DNA of 64,000 nt, taken from the NCBI GenBank assembly GCA_046595995.1, contig JBKJNB010000034.1:1-64000 (forward strand). Direction: 5' to 3'. The number at the start of each line of letters is the position of its first letter. Position 1 is the stretch's first letter. The DNA comes from JAWXBR01 sp046595995. Lineage in GTDB: Bacteria; Bacteroidota; Ignavibacteria; Kapaibacteriales; Kapaibacteriaceae. Below are positions 16,734 to 25,574 of the stretch, one piece after another. A program made the position numbers and the translations under genes. The notes beneath the pieces were generated by a model. It was not told the DNA's origin, searched no databases, and was given only the letters and a program-made list of their open reading frames with translations.

Positions 16734-17696
16734 TTATTCTCTCGGACCACTACCCTGTGGTAGATCGTGTTCCTGCATCTCTGGTGTTGTGCCAAACGAA
16801 TAGGCAACGTCGAGCCCCACGTATCGGGTCTGCCAACGTCCTGTAGACTCTGTTCGGAACTCCGGTGAGTCAAAGGAACGCTGCCAGCTCTGCGCGTTAA
16901 ACGGGTCGTTCACATTTAACGAAATCGAGAGTTTTTCTTCGAAAAGTTTCTGGCGCAATGAGGTACGAAGGGACATGTATGCGCCGTTCTGCGATGCACC
17001 GATTGTAGGCGGCATGTAGTATTCGTAACTGACTCTCCACGACAAACTCTTGTTTATGTCGGCGGTGCTCGCACTGTTTATGGTAAACCCGGTTCCTCCG
17101 CGCAGCGAGATGTTGCCATCCTGGTCCACAAACACGGCGGGGAGCTGTCCGAGCAGTTCGTTCACATTATTTGCCGAATACGCGCCGCTTTGCTCTACGG
17201 CGTAGACCGTCTTGTCGGCCATCACGACGACGTCCGGACGTTTCTCCGTAACAACTACATCGCCCGTCGTTATAGAGTCCGGTCGCAGCATAATCTCGCC
17301 GAGGTCCAGCTCTTCAGTCGATCCGTCCATCTGCACCACTCTACCCGAATCGGCCTTGTAGCCAATGTGGGCGACCTTTAGGATGTAGGCACGTCCGACC
17401 ACGGCCCCTTCGATGTCAAAATCGCCGTCTCCATCGCACATAGCGCCAATCACCTTCGGCTTACCCCCAGTGAGCGTCCTTCCTTCTGAGCTTTGATCGA
17501 TGCGCTCGGTGAGGGATGCTGTCGCTGATGCAAGGGGCTTTCGCGTCTGCGCGTCACGCACCCGGCCCTTCACCACGCCCAACGTCTGGGCGTAGGAGAT
17601 GGGTCCGCTCATCGACAGGCTAAACAGCCACAGGCTAAGCAGGACGGTCAGTCGGAGTAGTGCGAGTGCCTTCGTAAACGTCTTTGACCGAGTCAG
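16734..17696 (-). pseudogene. TonB-dependent receptor with most of the barrel deleted
   Basis: Translation from a CTG at 17696 gives a proper signal peptide (MTRSKTFTKALALL..), then a CarboxypepD_reg domain (VKGRVRDAQTRKPLASA) and a plug start (QLPAVFVDQDGNISLRGGTGFTI). At about 17083 this passes in frame directly into the last 100 or so residues of an OMP barrel (KLSISLNVNDPFNAQSW, YVGLDVAYSFG). Family members have roughly 450-550 residues between these parts. An in-frame stop lies 3 codons upstream of the CTG and the first ATG (17612) is inside the signal peptide, so either the start is CTG, with AGGGGGA 3 nt upstream, or the ATG has mutated. It probably cannot form a barrel. Confidence 0.75.
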
Positions 17697-17796
17697 AAAT
17701 CCCCCTTAAAAAAATTCCCTTGTACAACGGCGACGTCAAGAGGTACGGGTCGTCGAAAGAGGTTACGATCATCGCAATTTATTGCCGACTGGCTCC

Positions 17797-17868
17797 ATTC
17801 CGGGAATCATTGTCTCCCGGAATCAGGTTTACATAACGTCGATGCCGGGAGACAATGATTCCCGGAAT
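17797..17868. repeat. Perfect 24-bp inverted repeat between divergent transport genes
   Basis: Arms at 17797-17820 and 17845-17868 are exact reverse complements with a 24-nt spacer. Each arm contains the palindrome ATTCCGGGAAT and can fold as CCGGGA..TCCCGG. A near-identical copy (one mismatch) is at 58894-58917. In sense orientation, one arm lies in the leader of the minus-strand receptor (100 nt before its CTG) and the other in the leader of the plus-strand binding protein. Confidence 0.85.
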
Positions 17869-17991
17869 GAACACGAAGGGGTGGTCGACCACCGTCTTCG
17901 TAGATTCGCACATGCGTAACAGACTCCGACAACTATGAATACCAGTTCATTGGAAGTGTGGAGTTTTTTGCGCAGTTTGGCCCCGATCAAG

Positions 17992-19686
17992 ATGAAGTGT
18001 TCTTTGAAAATCGGACTTGCAATTAGCCTATGTTTTGTCATTTCGTGTGGCGGCCGCGTGCCGTCACCAGTAGAGAGAACAGATACGTTCTGCTACAACG
18101 AACCTGACGGTATAAGCAGTCTCGACCCCGCCGTGGCAGTCAACCGCGGTGCGACCTGGGCGACCAGCCAGATCTTTAACGGTCTGGTGACGCTCGATTC
18201 CACGCAGACCGTAGCCCCTTGCCTAGCAAGGACTTGGTCGGTGGACCCCCAAGGAATTGAATGGACATTCACACTCCGCACGGACGTGTGGTTCCACCAG
18301 AATCCCTGTTTTGGGGCCAGGATGACTAGGCGCGTCACCGCAGAGGATGTTCGGTACTCTATCGAACGCATCTGTGATGCACGCACGAAGTCTACGGGGT
18401 TATGGGCATTCCGGACGAAGATCGAGGGAGCCGATGAGTTTCATCAGGCCACCCGAAAAGGTCAATCCGGACATGTTCGAGGCTTAATCGTCGAAAACGA
18501 TTCAACCATTCGTATTCGACTTACCAAACCATTTGCTCCTTTTCTGGCTGTCCTTACGATGCCTTATGCATTCGTCATCCCCAAGGAGGGAGTCGAAGCT
18601 TACGGTACCGAATTCGGACGACATCCCGTTGGTACGGGCCCGTTCGTGTTCGTAAGGTGGACACCGGATGTGGAGCTGTTGTTGGAGAGCAATTCGCAAT
18701 ACTTTAAGACCGATGACAACGGTCGACGACTCCCTTACTTGAAGACAGTACGAGTTTCGTTTTTGCGTGATCCAAAAAATGAGTTTCTCGAGTTTACTCG
18801 AGGCTCATTCGACTTTGTATCAAGTGTCGATGGATCTTTTGCGCCAACAATCTTCGAGGCAGACGGTCGACTGAGACCACCTTTTGATCGCTTTCGAGTG
18901 ATCCGTATGGCGGCTCAGTCGGTGGAATACTACGGTATCCTTATGGACACCACGTTCCCATCAGCACGAGCTGTACCTCTCGCCCAATCCCGTCTTCTAC
19001 GTCAGGCGTTGAATTACGCCATCGACCGGCACCGCATTGTTGCGTACCTCCTCCACGGACGTGGAATCCCAGCACGGTATGGAGTCCTTCCTCCCACCAT
19101 GCCAGGTTTCTCAGAAAGCGTCCGAGGTTTCACGTACGACCCCGACCATGCACGTCGCTTGTTGGCTCAAGCAGGTTTTCCAAACGGCAAAGGCGTTCCT
19201 CCACTGCTACTGCAGTTGGGGAATAGCCAGCGCACCGCTTCCGTGGCTGAAGCAATCCAGCAGATGTGGAAAGAGATCGGTATAAACGTCGAACTCCGAC
19301 AAGTGGATTTCCCACAACATCTGTCAATGGTACGAGCAGGCGATTTAGCCCTGTGGCGTACGAGCTGGATCGGTGACTATCCCGATCCAGAGAACTTCCT
19401 CGCGTTGTTCGTCTCTTCAAACATTGCGCCGAACGGGCCCAACACAACCCGTATCAACCGGCGCGATCTGGATTCGCTTTATGCAGAGGCACTCCTGCCT
19501 TCGCATTCCCCCGCAGAACGAGCCATCCTTTATCAGAAGATGGAGCGCATCATCCTCGAAGAAGCCCCCTGGGTCTTCCTCTATTATGACGCAATCCTTC
19601 GACTGACCCAACCCAACCTCCACGGATTTCACGTGGACGGATCGGACCGCCTCGAACTCGAAAGAGTTTTTAAGTCGAACCGGTAA
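17992..19686 (+). CDS. Peptide/nickel ABC transporter substrate-binding lipoprotein (SBP_bac_5)
   Basis: The product has 564 residues from MKCSLKIGLA. A lipoprotein signal ends in VISC-GG, so the protein should be lipid-anchored. The SBP_bac_5 pattern follows: SSLDPAVAVNRGATWATSQIFNGLV, then ARTWSVDPQGIEWTFTLRTDVWFHQ, and MPYAFVIPKEGVEAYG..HPVGTGPFVF. It binds oligopeptides or similar ligands for ABC import. No permease or ATPase gene is adjacent, so it works with components elsewhere or is an orphan. The ATG at 17992 is preferred over 17935 because it places the signal peptide at the N-terminus. Confidence 0.9.
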   Translation: MKCSLKIGLAISLCFVISCGGRVPSPVERTDTFCYNEPDGISSLDPAVAVNRGATWATSQIFNGLVTLDSTQTVAPCLARTWSVDPQGIEWTFTLRTDVWFHQNPCFGARMTRRVTAEDVRYSIERICDARTKSTGLWAFRTKIEGADEFHQATRKGQSGHVRGLIVENDSTIRIRLTKPFAPFLAVLTMPYAFVIPKEGVEAYGTEFGRHPVGTGPFVFVRWTPDVELLLESNSQYFKTDDNGRRLPYLKTVRVSFLRDPKNEFLEFTRGSFDFVSSVDGSFAPTIFEADGRLRPPFDRFRVIRMAAQSVEYYGILMDTTFPSARAVPLAQSRLLRQALNYAIDRHRIVAYLLHGRGIPARYGVLPPTMPGFSESVRGFTYDPDHARRLLAQAGFPNGKGVPPLLLQLGNSQRTASVAEAIQQMWKEIGINVELRQVDFPQHLSMVRAGDLALWRTSWIGDYPDPENFLALFVSSNIAPNGPNTTRINRRDLDSLYAEALLPSHSPAERAILYQKMERIILEEAPWVFLYYDAILRLTQPNLHGFHVDGSDRLELERVFKSNR

Positions 19687-19695
19687 AGGGTCTTT

Positions 19696-19786
19696 CCCCG
19701 CGCAGCGCGGGGATCCTTAAGGGGCCCCAAACAAAGTTTGGGGAGTCCCCGCCCCCTCCAGAAGAGGCTCCACTTTCTTAAGTGGA
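19696..19786 (+). terminator. Cluster of three GC-rich hairpins
   Basis: Three perfect stems follow the binding-protein stop. CCCCGCG (loop CAG) CGCGGGG is at 19696-19712. CCCCAAAC (loop AAA) GTTTGGGG is at 19725-19743. TCCACTT (loop TCTT) AAGTGGA is at 19769-19786. None has a long U-tract, so classical intrinsic termination is uncertain. The second is flanked by extra GGGG/CCCC that could lengthen it. Confidence 0.6.
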
Positions 19787-19832
19787 GATTATTCCGAGCG
19801 TACATTTTTCATGAATCGAGGAGAGCGCCTAT

Positions 19833-20732
19833 ATGCGCAAACACCCCGGCATGTCAACCCTGTGCGTCGTGCTTTTGACGTTCTTTACGCTTGCTACGCT
19901 ATCTCCGACTCCAGTCGAAGCCCGTGTCAAGCAAAAGACCTTCAAGAAGGTTTCAAACAAGAACAACAAATCACGTCGCAATCGTGGCAGCAAATGTTCA
20001 GTTGCTGCTCGAGCCGAGGGCAAACGCCAAGCCATGGAACTCGTTCGTACGCAGAGCACAGAGCTCTGCAGACTTGTCGGCATCGAACCTTCGACCGACA
20101 CGAACGCCCTGGCCTTAGCACAGAGCCTCATTAAAATCGATGGAGAGTTAGAAGCAACAGCAGTGCATCCAAGTTTACTCGACGAAGGTGAAGACCTCGC
20201 CGAACTAGAGCAAGAAGATGATGTTACTGTGGATGTTGATGCTTTCCGCTCACTCTGGCTGCGATACGTCGCTGATAACGACGCTGACGCAGATCTAACA
20301 GATGCCGGTATCGAAAAGCAGAAGTTCATCGACGTGGTGATGGACTGGCTAGGTACTAGGTACGACTTCGGCGGTACTGTTCGCTCTGGCATCGACTGCT
20401 CTGCCTTCACACGGCAGGTGTATTCAACGGTTGCCAATCTCGAACTACCCCGCACAGCAGCACTGCAAAGTGCAATCGGCGCCTCAGTAAAACGTGCAGA
20501 TCTCCGCTTCGGTGATCTCGTGTTTTTTAACACTCGCGGACACGCTCGCGTGTCACATGTTGGTGTTTACCTGGGTGACAACCTGTTCGCTCACTCATCA
20601 TCGCGCTACGGCGTGACGATCTCATCCCTCGAATCGACGTTCTACTCCAAGCGCCTACTCGGAGGACGTCGCATTACCGCACCCGATATGGCACGGTTAG
20701 CTTCGACAGTTGACACTGCGACAGCCAACTAG
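19833..20732 (+). CDS. NlpC/P60 family cell-wall hydrolase
   Basis: The product has 299 residues. The signal peptide is 1-30 (ends PVEA), then a Lys-rich stretch and an acidic linker, then a C-terminal NlpC/P60 domain from about residue 168 (WLGTRYDFGGTVRSGIDCSAFT). The catalytic Cys is C189 and the His is H242 (SHVGVYLGDNLFAHSS). Such enzymes cleave D-Glu-diaminopimelate bonds in peptidoglycan stem peptides in the periplasm. The hairpin at 20776 lies downstream. Confidence 0.92.
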   Translation: MRKHPGMSTLCVVLLTFFTLATLSPTPVEARVKQKTFKKVSNKNNKSRRNRGSKCSVAARAEGKRQAMELVRTQSTELCRLVGIEPSTDTNALALAQSLIKIDGELEATAVHPSLLDEGEDLAELEQEDDVTVDVDAFRSLWLRYVADNDADADLTDAGIEKQKFIDVVMDWLGTRYDFGGTVRSGIDCSAFTRQVYSTVANLELPRTAALQSAIGASVKRADLRFGDLVFFNTRGHARVSHVGVYLGDNLFAHSSSRYGVTISSLESTFYSKRLLGGRRITAPDMARLASTVDTATAN

Positions 20733-20775
20733 TTCCTGCAAGTCCGATTTTCTTTTGCACATGTCTATTAAACGT

Positions 20776-20803
20776 GCCGCATCATTCACACGAGTGATGC
20801 GGC
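20776..20803 (+). terminator. Hairpin between the NlpC/P60 and receptor genes
   Basis: GCCGCATCA and TGATGCGGC form a 9-bp stem with a 10-nt loop 44 nt after the stop. It is followed by ATTGTCGTT, a weak T-rich tail. Confidence 0.65.
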
Positions 20804-20820
20804 ATTGTCGTTAAAGCTGC

Positions 20821-23733
20821 ATGCTTTCCAAACAAGTCCGTCAAAAACAATTCCATCAAAGTCAAGTTCTTCTGAAACCAGTTCTTCTGAAACAAGTTCT
20901 CCGAATCCTGTCTGTGTTGCTCCTGCTTTGCGCATGGGCACCAGTTGCTGGTGCTCACGAAGTGCGCGGAGTACTCGTTGACAGCGCTACGCAAAAGCCC
21001 CTTGCCGGAGCAAGAATTCTCTTAACGCAGGTGGGAACGGAACAGAAAGGTGACATAACGTCGCGCGATGGCGCGTTCGTGGTTAAGAACATCGATAACG
21101 GCTCGTGGCAGATGCAAATCACGTACATCGGATACGACACGCTGCGTAAGGGGCTAAGCATTCAGGGGGCTGATCTAGATTTGGGTGCCGTGCTGTTGAA
21201 GGAATCGTTTGTGTCGAGTAAAGATGTGATCGTCGATGCAGCCGCACTCGGCTCCGTGCAAAAAGGTGACACGGTCGAGATGAATGCAAAAGCATTCAAG
21301 ACCGCAAAGGATGCCTCAGCGGAAGACCTCGTACAGAAGATGCCGGGCATTACGATGCAAGACGGGAAGGTCCATGCGCAAGGCGAACAGGTGAGGCAGG
21401 TATTGGTTGATGGACGTCAATTTTTTGGTGACGACCCGAATACTGCGTTGAAGAATCTGCCAGCAGAAATGATCGATAAGGTCCAGGTATTCGACCAAGG
21501 CAGCGAACAGTCACGCTTCACAGGGTCTACCGACCCTAACGGAAGCAAAACACTAAACATTGTCACGAAGCGCAACATGCGCAATGGCAGCTTCGGCAGA
21601 GTGTATGGCGGATACGGAGATCAATCACGCTACAAACTCGGCACTACAACAAACTTGTTTAATGACGATCAGCGCATTACGATACTCGGACAAAGCAATA
21701 ACATCAACGAACAGAACTTCGCAGTAGAAGATCTCGTCGGTACAATGGGCGGTGGAGGAGGCGGAAACTTCCGCATGCCGGGTGGTGGGGGCGGTCAACC
21801 GGGTCGTGGTGGTAGTCACGCAGGAGGCTCCAGCGGAGCTGGAGGATTTCGCGGCGGAGGGGGAAATAGTGACTTCCAGGTCGACCAGCGCAACGGCATT
21901 ACCACGACACACGCTGCCGGACTGAACTATTCTGCAAAGTGGGGCGGCAACGTCGACGCACAGGCGAGCTACTTCTTCAACTACAGCGAGAACGAAGCAG
22001 AGCAAACATTGCTACGTCAGTTTGTACTTCCCAATGCGGTAGGCCAGGCGTACGACCAGAACACGCTTAACGCATCCACAAATACAAACCATCGTGTACG
22101 CGGACGCTTTGAGTTTCGGCTCGATTCCCTGAATTCGTTTGTCCTTACTCCGCGAGCAACGGCGCAATTCAACAATGGCAGCAGCCTGGTCGATGGTTTT
22201 AACCGACAGAACGACACCACACTCAGCACAACGAACAACACACTAAGCACAAACCTTAACGGATACTCAATCAACAACGACTTGTTGTTTCGGCACGCCT
22301 TTGCTACGCCCGGACGTACTTTCTCGACGAACGTTGGCGTGAATATTTCAGGCAACGATGGCACGTCCGGACTCCGCTCAGTAACAAACTCCGCGCTCGA
22401 CACAACATTTGCCGACAGCCTCGACCAATCGTCAGTACTAGACAAGTATACATTATCGATTTCACCGAATATCACCTATGCAGAGCCCCTTACTCCAAAC
22501 TCTGCATTGGTATTCGCAGCCGAAGCAACGCTCACGCATAAAGAATCGGATAGGCAGACAAGCGCAATCGACCGCACAACCGGTGTTTCACGTCTAGACA
22601 CAGCTCTTACGAGCACGTTCAACAGCACGTACAACCAATACGCATTCACACCTTCGTACCGATGGGCAGACACAGGTAAGGTATGGGGCTTGGAGGCAGG
22701 GGTCGCCGTTCAGAGGGCAGAGTTATCGAGCGATCAGACCTTCCCAACACGGTATGCACTAAGCAGAACATTCTTTAATGTGCTTCCGAACGCGTCGATT
22801 CGTTGGTCTCCGACGCAAAGCAACAACCTTCGCATGAACTATCGCGCGCGAACAAGTCCGCCATCCGTCGAGCAACTGCAAGACGTAATCAACAACTCCA
22901 ACCCGCTGCAGCTAAGTATTGGTAACTCCGCGTTAGAGCAAGACGAGTCGCACTCCGTGTTTGCACGGTACTCTGCGAACGACGCAATCGCGGCGACGTC
23001 GTTCTTTGTATTTGCGAATGCAACGATGACGAATAACTACGTTGCGAACTCCGTTACTGTCGCAGCAGTCGATACTGTTATCGCTCCTGGTGTCGTCCTG
23101 CCTCGCGGTGGGCAATTCACGAAGCCAGTAAACATCGATGGACAGTACAGCGTCCGCTCGTTCGCCATGTACGGCTTTCCACTTCCGTTCATCTCATGCA
23201 ACCTGAACATCAACGGGGGACTGCAGTACACCAGTACACCCGGACTCATTAACGGCGTCGAGAACCGTTCGAACAATCCCACGGCAAATGTTGGTCTGTC
23301 AATAAGCAGCAACATCAGCGAGGAGATAGACTTTACGATTTCTTCAAACCTTGCGCAGAACAGCGTGCGCAACACTGTTCAAGCAGAGCGCAATGCAGAT
23401 TACACCACAGTAACATCGCGCCTTCGTTGGAACTGGAAAGTCATCGGAGGTCTCGTGTGGTCGGGCGACCTCGCAAGTAACCTCACATCTGGCTACTCCG
23501 CTGGCTACAATCAAAACGTGGTGCTGCTCAACACATCGCTTGCATACAAGTTCATGGAAAACGATCGCGCCGAGGTTCGCCTTTTAATAAGCGACGCGCT
23601 TGCACAAAACACGAACATCCAGCGCACGGTGTATGACACGTACGTCGATGACATACGCAGCAATCTTCTGCAGCGTTATGCTTTGCTAACGTTCACGTAC
23701 AACTTCCGCAATTTTGCAGAGAGGGGTACTTAA
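20821..23733 (+). CDS. TonB-dependent-receptor-like outer-membrane barrel protein
   Basis: The product has 970 residues. The signal peptide lies around residues 26-45 (ends PVAGA) after an odd N-terminal region with a short duplicated sequence (VLLKPVLLKQVL). A CarboxypepD_reg domain follows (EVRGVLVDSATQKPLAGARILL), then a plug (SAEDLVQKMPGITMQDGKVHAQGEQVRQVLVDGR), a Gly-rich segment at about 306-345 (GGGGGGNFRMPGGGGG) and a large C-terminal barrel of the OMP_b-brl_3 type ending FTYNFRNFAERGT. No SusD partner is adjacent, so the substrate is unknown. It appears intact, unlike the deleted receptor at 16734. Confidence 0.9.
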   Translation: MLSKQVRQKQFHQSQVLLKPVLLKQVLRILSVLLLLCAWAPVAGAHEVRGVLVDSATQKPLAGARILLTQVGTEQKGDITSRDGAFVVKNIDNGSWQMQITYIGYDTLRKGLSIQGADLDLGAVLLKESFVSSKDVIVDAAALGSVQKGDTVEMNAKAFKTAKDASAEDLVQKMPGITMQDGKVHAQGEQVRQVLVDGRQFFGDDPNTALKNLPAEMIDKVQVFDQGSEQSRFTGSTDPNGSKTLNIVTKRNMRNGSFGRVYGGYGDQSRYKLGTTTNLFNDDQRITILGQSNNINEQNFAVEDLVGTMGGGGGGNFRMPGGGGGQPGRGGSHAGGSSGAGGFRGGGGNSDFQVDQRNGITTTHAAGLNYSAKWGGNVDAQASYFFNYSENEAEQTLLRQFVLPNAVGQAYDQNTLNASTNTNHRVRGRFEFRLDSLNSFVLTPRATAQFNNGSSLVDGFNRQNDTTLSTTNNTLSTNLNGYSINNDLLFRHAFATPGRTFSTNVGVNISGNDGTSGLRSVTNSALDTTFADSLDQSSVLDKYTLSISPNITYAEPLTPNSALVFAAEATLTHKESDRQTSAIDRTTGVSRLDTALTSTFNSTYNQYAFTPSYRWADTGKVWGLEAGVAVQRAELSSDQTFPTRYALSRTFFNVLPNASIRWSPTQSNNLRMNYRARTSPPSVEQLQDVINNSNPLQLSIGNSALEQDESHSVFARYSANDAIAATSFFVFANATMTNNYVANSVTVAAVDTVIAPGVVLPRGGQFTKPVNIDGQYSVRSFAMYGFPLPFISCNLNINGGLQYTSTPGLINGVENRSNNPTANVGLSISSNISEEIDFTISSNLAQNSVRNTVQAERNADYTTVTSRLRWNWKVIGGLVWSGDLASNLTSGYSAGYNQNVVLLNTSLAYKFMENDRAEVRLLISDALAQNTNIQRTVYDTYVDDIRSNLLQRYALLTFTYNFRNFAERGT

Positions 23734-23765
23734 GCAGTAGTCACGATGTAAACGAGAGTAAACAC

Positions 23766-23786
23766 GAAGGGGAATGCAACCCCTTC
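23766..23786 (+). terminator. Hairpin after the receptor gene
   Basis: GAAGGGG, loop AATGCAA, CCCCTTC: a perfect 7-bp stem 32 nt after the receptor stop and just before the TA operator. No clear T-run follows. Confidence 0.55.
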
Positions 23787-23800
23787 TGTCCAAATTCATC

Positions 23801-23819
23801 TATACGCAGATTGCGTATA
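23801..23819 (+). promoter_or_regulatory. Operator of the first RelE/HigB-HigA module
   Basis: TATACGCA-GAT-TGCGTATA is a perfect 8-bp dyad ending 5 nt before the toxin ATG. The same dyad, differing only in the centre, precedes the second module at 25287-25305, which supports recognition by the shared antitoxin type. There is no room for a ribosome binding site between dyad and start. Confidence 0.75.
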
Positions 23820-23824
23820 TTTGA

Positions 23825-24151
23825 ATGGAGCTTGTATTCATAGAACTGGCTCCATTCGAACGAGTCTGAACGAAATACCTCGACGACGAGGAGTACCTGC
23901 GTTTGCAGCTCGAGCTGATAAAAAATCCTCGTCTGGGTTCACCGATCCCAGGATCGGGTGGTGCACGAAAGCTTCGAGTGGCAGATCCACGGCGCGGGAA
24001 AGGAAAACGTGGTGGACTCAGGGTGATCTATTACCTCATCGAAGCTAAATCGCAGATCTTGTTCGGAATGATTTATCATAAGAGCGAAACAAGTGGACTG
24101 GCACCGAACCAGCTTGCTGCATTACGAAAATTCTTGGATCCATTATCGTAA
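23825..24151 (+). pseudogene. RelE/HigB-type toxin with a premature TGA at codon 15
   Basis: Reading from ATG 23825 gives MELVFIELAPFERV, then TGA at 23867-23869, then in the same frame TKYLDDEEYLRLQLELIKNP to LRKFLDPLS. The whole 109-codon frame matches the RelE/HigB-2 pattern (PIPGSGGARKLRVA, RGKGKRGGLRVIYY, MIYHKSETSGL), so the TGA is an internal nonsense codon, plausibly a single CGA-to-TGA change. Many neighbouring genes use TGA as stop, which argues against recoding. Internal restart at 23903 would make an 82-residue fragment that retains the basic catalytic region, so residual activity cannot be excluded. Confidence 0.85.
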
Positions 24152-24161
24152 GAGGTGCATC

Positions 24162-24476
24162 ATGGAGAAGCGAAGTATGTTCGATGAATTGATGGAGGGC
24201 CTTCAATCGTACAAGGATCATCAAGAAGGTAAGATCACTCTGAAAACTTGGACCTTAAAACTGGAACCAACTGCTAAAGTCACCTCGGAGGAGCTCACAG
24301 ACCTTCGCGAGCGACTCAATGTCTCTCGTGCTGTTTTTGCTGCATGTCTCCGAACGAACGTCCGCACACTCGAAAACTGGGAGCAGGGACGTGCCAAGCC
24401 AAATGCTCAGGCGGCGCTGCTCATCAGACTTGTTGCCAAACACAACGACATGTTGCAACGATTGCAGGATGTTTGA
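24162..24476 (+). CDS. NadS/HigA-type antitoxin, Xre-family HTH
   Basis: The product has 104 residues. The N-terminal MFDELMEGLQSYKDHQEGK is the typical NadS/HigA toxin-binding start. The C-terminal HTH covers about residues 50-100 (LRERLNVSRAVFAACLRTNVRTLENWEQGRAKPN). The ATG at 24162 has AGAGG upstream; the longer frame to 24093 runs through the toxin end. It would bind the dyad at 23801 and repress the operon. It is intact although its toxin is interrupted. Confidence 0.9.
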   Translation: MEKRSMFDELMEGLQSYKDHQEGKITLKTWTLKLEPTAKVTSEELTDLRERLNVSRAVFAACLRTNVRTLENWEQGRAKPNAQAALLIRLVAKHNDMLQRLQDV

Positions 24477-24519
24477 GTCAGGGTAAGTGAAATGGTGACG
24501 CTATAGCTAATATTGCGTC

Positions 24520-25188
24520 ATGAAGCATTCACTAGCAATCGCAACAATAACTTGTGTTCTTGTCTGCTCAGCATGCAGCTCAAGTGTTCTTTACGATCCA
24601 ACGCTCAGAATGCCTGCGCGGCAGTTGCAGACATCAGAAGTCCAGGGCACGACGGGATGGGGGATGTTGCCTGAAGTACGTCCGGATGCAGTAGGTGGCA
24701 GACGTCAGGACCATGCATTCTTGCTCGACGCACGCGCCGGACTCAGCAAACGCATTACGTTGCAGGCACGCACATGGCTTGGTGTGCCCGCTGATGATGG
24801 TAATAAGCGATGGGGCATAGGGGGCTCGATTCTGTATGCAATCGACACCGGATCAGTAGGATGGCGACAGTCGTTGCTGCTAAGTGGTGCACTCGGCATC
24901 AACGAGAAAACCATTCAGGGTCAGGGAGGCGCGCTGAATTACATTCTCTACACACCACAGTGGATTGGCCTGCAGCCATACTTCAGCATAGGTGGCATTA
25001 TCGGTGCGTCGAACGAGGACTTTAGCGACTGGGGGATGGCGCCACTTCTGCATGCGGGTATGAGTTGGCAATTCACGGCAAATGCCGGACTCAATGCGGA
25101 AGTAACGTCCATCTTTCAGTTCAACTTCGCTGAAGAGGTGTACCATACCATCATCACGCCGTCGTTGAGCTTCTACCTGCAGTTATAA
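24520..25188 (+). CDS. Lipoprotein with outer-membrane-barrel-like sequence
   Basis: The product has 222 residues. A lipoprotein signal ends LVCSAC-SSS. The body has alternating beta strands with aromatic residues at turns (GWGMLPEVRP, WIGLQPYFSIGGIIGAS) and ends SFYLQL, a terminal-strand-like ending. No family is recognised. It sits between the two TA modules on the same strand and may have been carried or trapped with them. Confidence 0.65.
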   Translation: MKHSLAIATITCVLVCSACSSSVLYDPTLRMPARQLQTSEVQGTTGWGMLPEVRPDAVGGRRQDHAFLLDARAGLSKRITLQARTWLGVPADDGNKRWGIGGSILYAIDTGSVGWRQSLLLSGALGINEKTIQGQGGALNYILYTPQWIGLQPYFSIGGIIGASNEDFSDWGMAPLLHAGMSWQFTANAGLNAEVTSIFQFNFAEEVYHTIITPSLSFYLQL

Positions 25189-25229
25189 CGTTTCGCGGGC
25201 AAACGTTCGGTCCTCTTTGGAAAAGACGA

Positions 25230-25245
25230 TGTCACAGAGGTGACA
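25230..25245 (+). promoter_or_regulatory. Small dyad upstream of the second TA module
   Basis: TGTCAC-AGAG-GTGACA is a perfect 6-bp dyad 42 nt downstream of the lipoprotein stop and 65 nt upstream of the toxin start. It may be an operator or a weak terminator; there is no further support. Confidence 0.35.
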
Positions 25246-25286
25246 CATTTAGGCACAGTAGGGGACATCAATCCTATGTCCACTAC

Positions 25287-25305
25287 TATACGCAGTCTGC
25301 GTATA
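25287..25305 (+). promoter_or_regulatory. Operator of the second RelE/HigB-HigA module
   Basis: TATACGCAGTCTGCGTATA is a perfect 19-bp palindrome around T25296. Only 5 nt separate it from the GTG start at 25311, the same geometry as at the first module. Confidence 0.8.
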
Positions 25306-25310
25306 TTGCC

Positions 25311-25574
25311 GTGCAAGCTGTCTTTGTTAAATTCGCACCATTCCAGCATCAGCGCAAAAAGTATTTGAGTGATGATACCTACGCTCTTCTTCAGGAGTTA
25401 CTGTCGAATGATCCCAAGTCAGGAGATGTCATGGTGGGCAACTTTTGGTGGGAGCACGGAAAGCAAATATGGTTCATGACAATCTACTCTAAGCACGAAG
25501 CAAGTGACCTAACAGATCAACAAAAGTCGGTGTACATGAAACTTCTGATTGACCATCTACGCAGACTCCAATGA
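25311..25574 (+). CDS. RelE/HigB-type toxin lacking its catalytic middle segment
   Basis: The product has 87 residues from a GTG. The start (VFVKFAPFQHQRKKYLSDD) and end (WFMTIYSKHEASDLTDQQK) match the 109-residue toxin frame at 23825. However, about 24 residues, including the GTGG..RK and RGKRGG.RVIYY block, are missing between GDVMV and GNFWWEH. That block carries the basic residues used for mRNA cleavage in the family, so this protein is probably inactive as a toxin but might still bind the antitoxin. The stop overlaps the antitoxin ATG (ATGA). Confidence 0.8.
   Translation: MQAVFVKFAPFQHQRKKYLSDDTYALLQELLSNDPKSGDVMVGNFWWEHGKQIWFMTIYSKHEASDLTDQQKSVYMKLLIDHLRRLQ

Noticed and set aside
23825..24151. 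TGA at codon 15 read as selenocysteine or tryptophan
   Set aside because: Other genes in the window end with TGA normally, no SECIS-like hairpin follows the codon, and the related toxin has no Cys or Sec there. A nonsense mutation is simpler.
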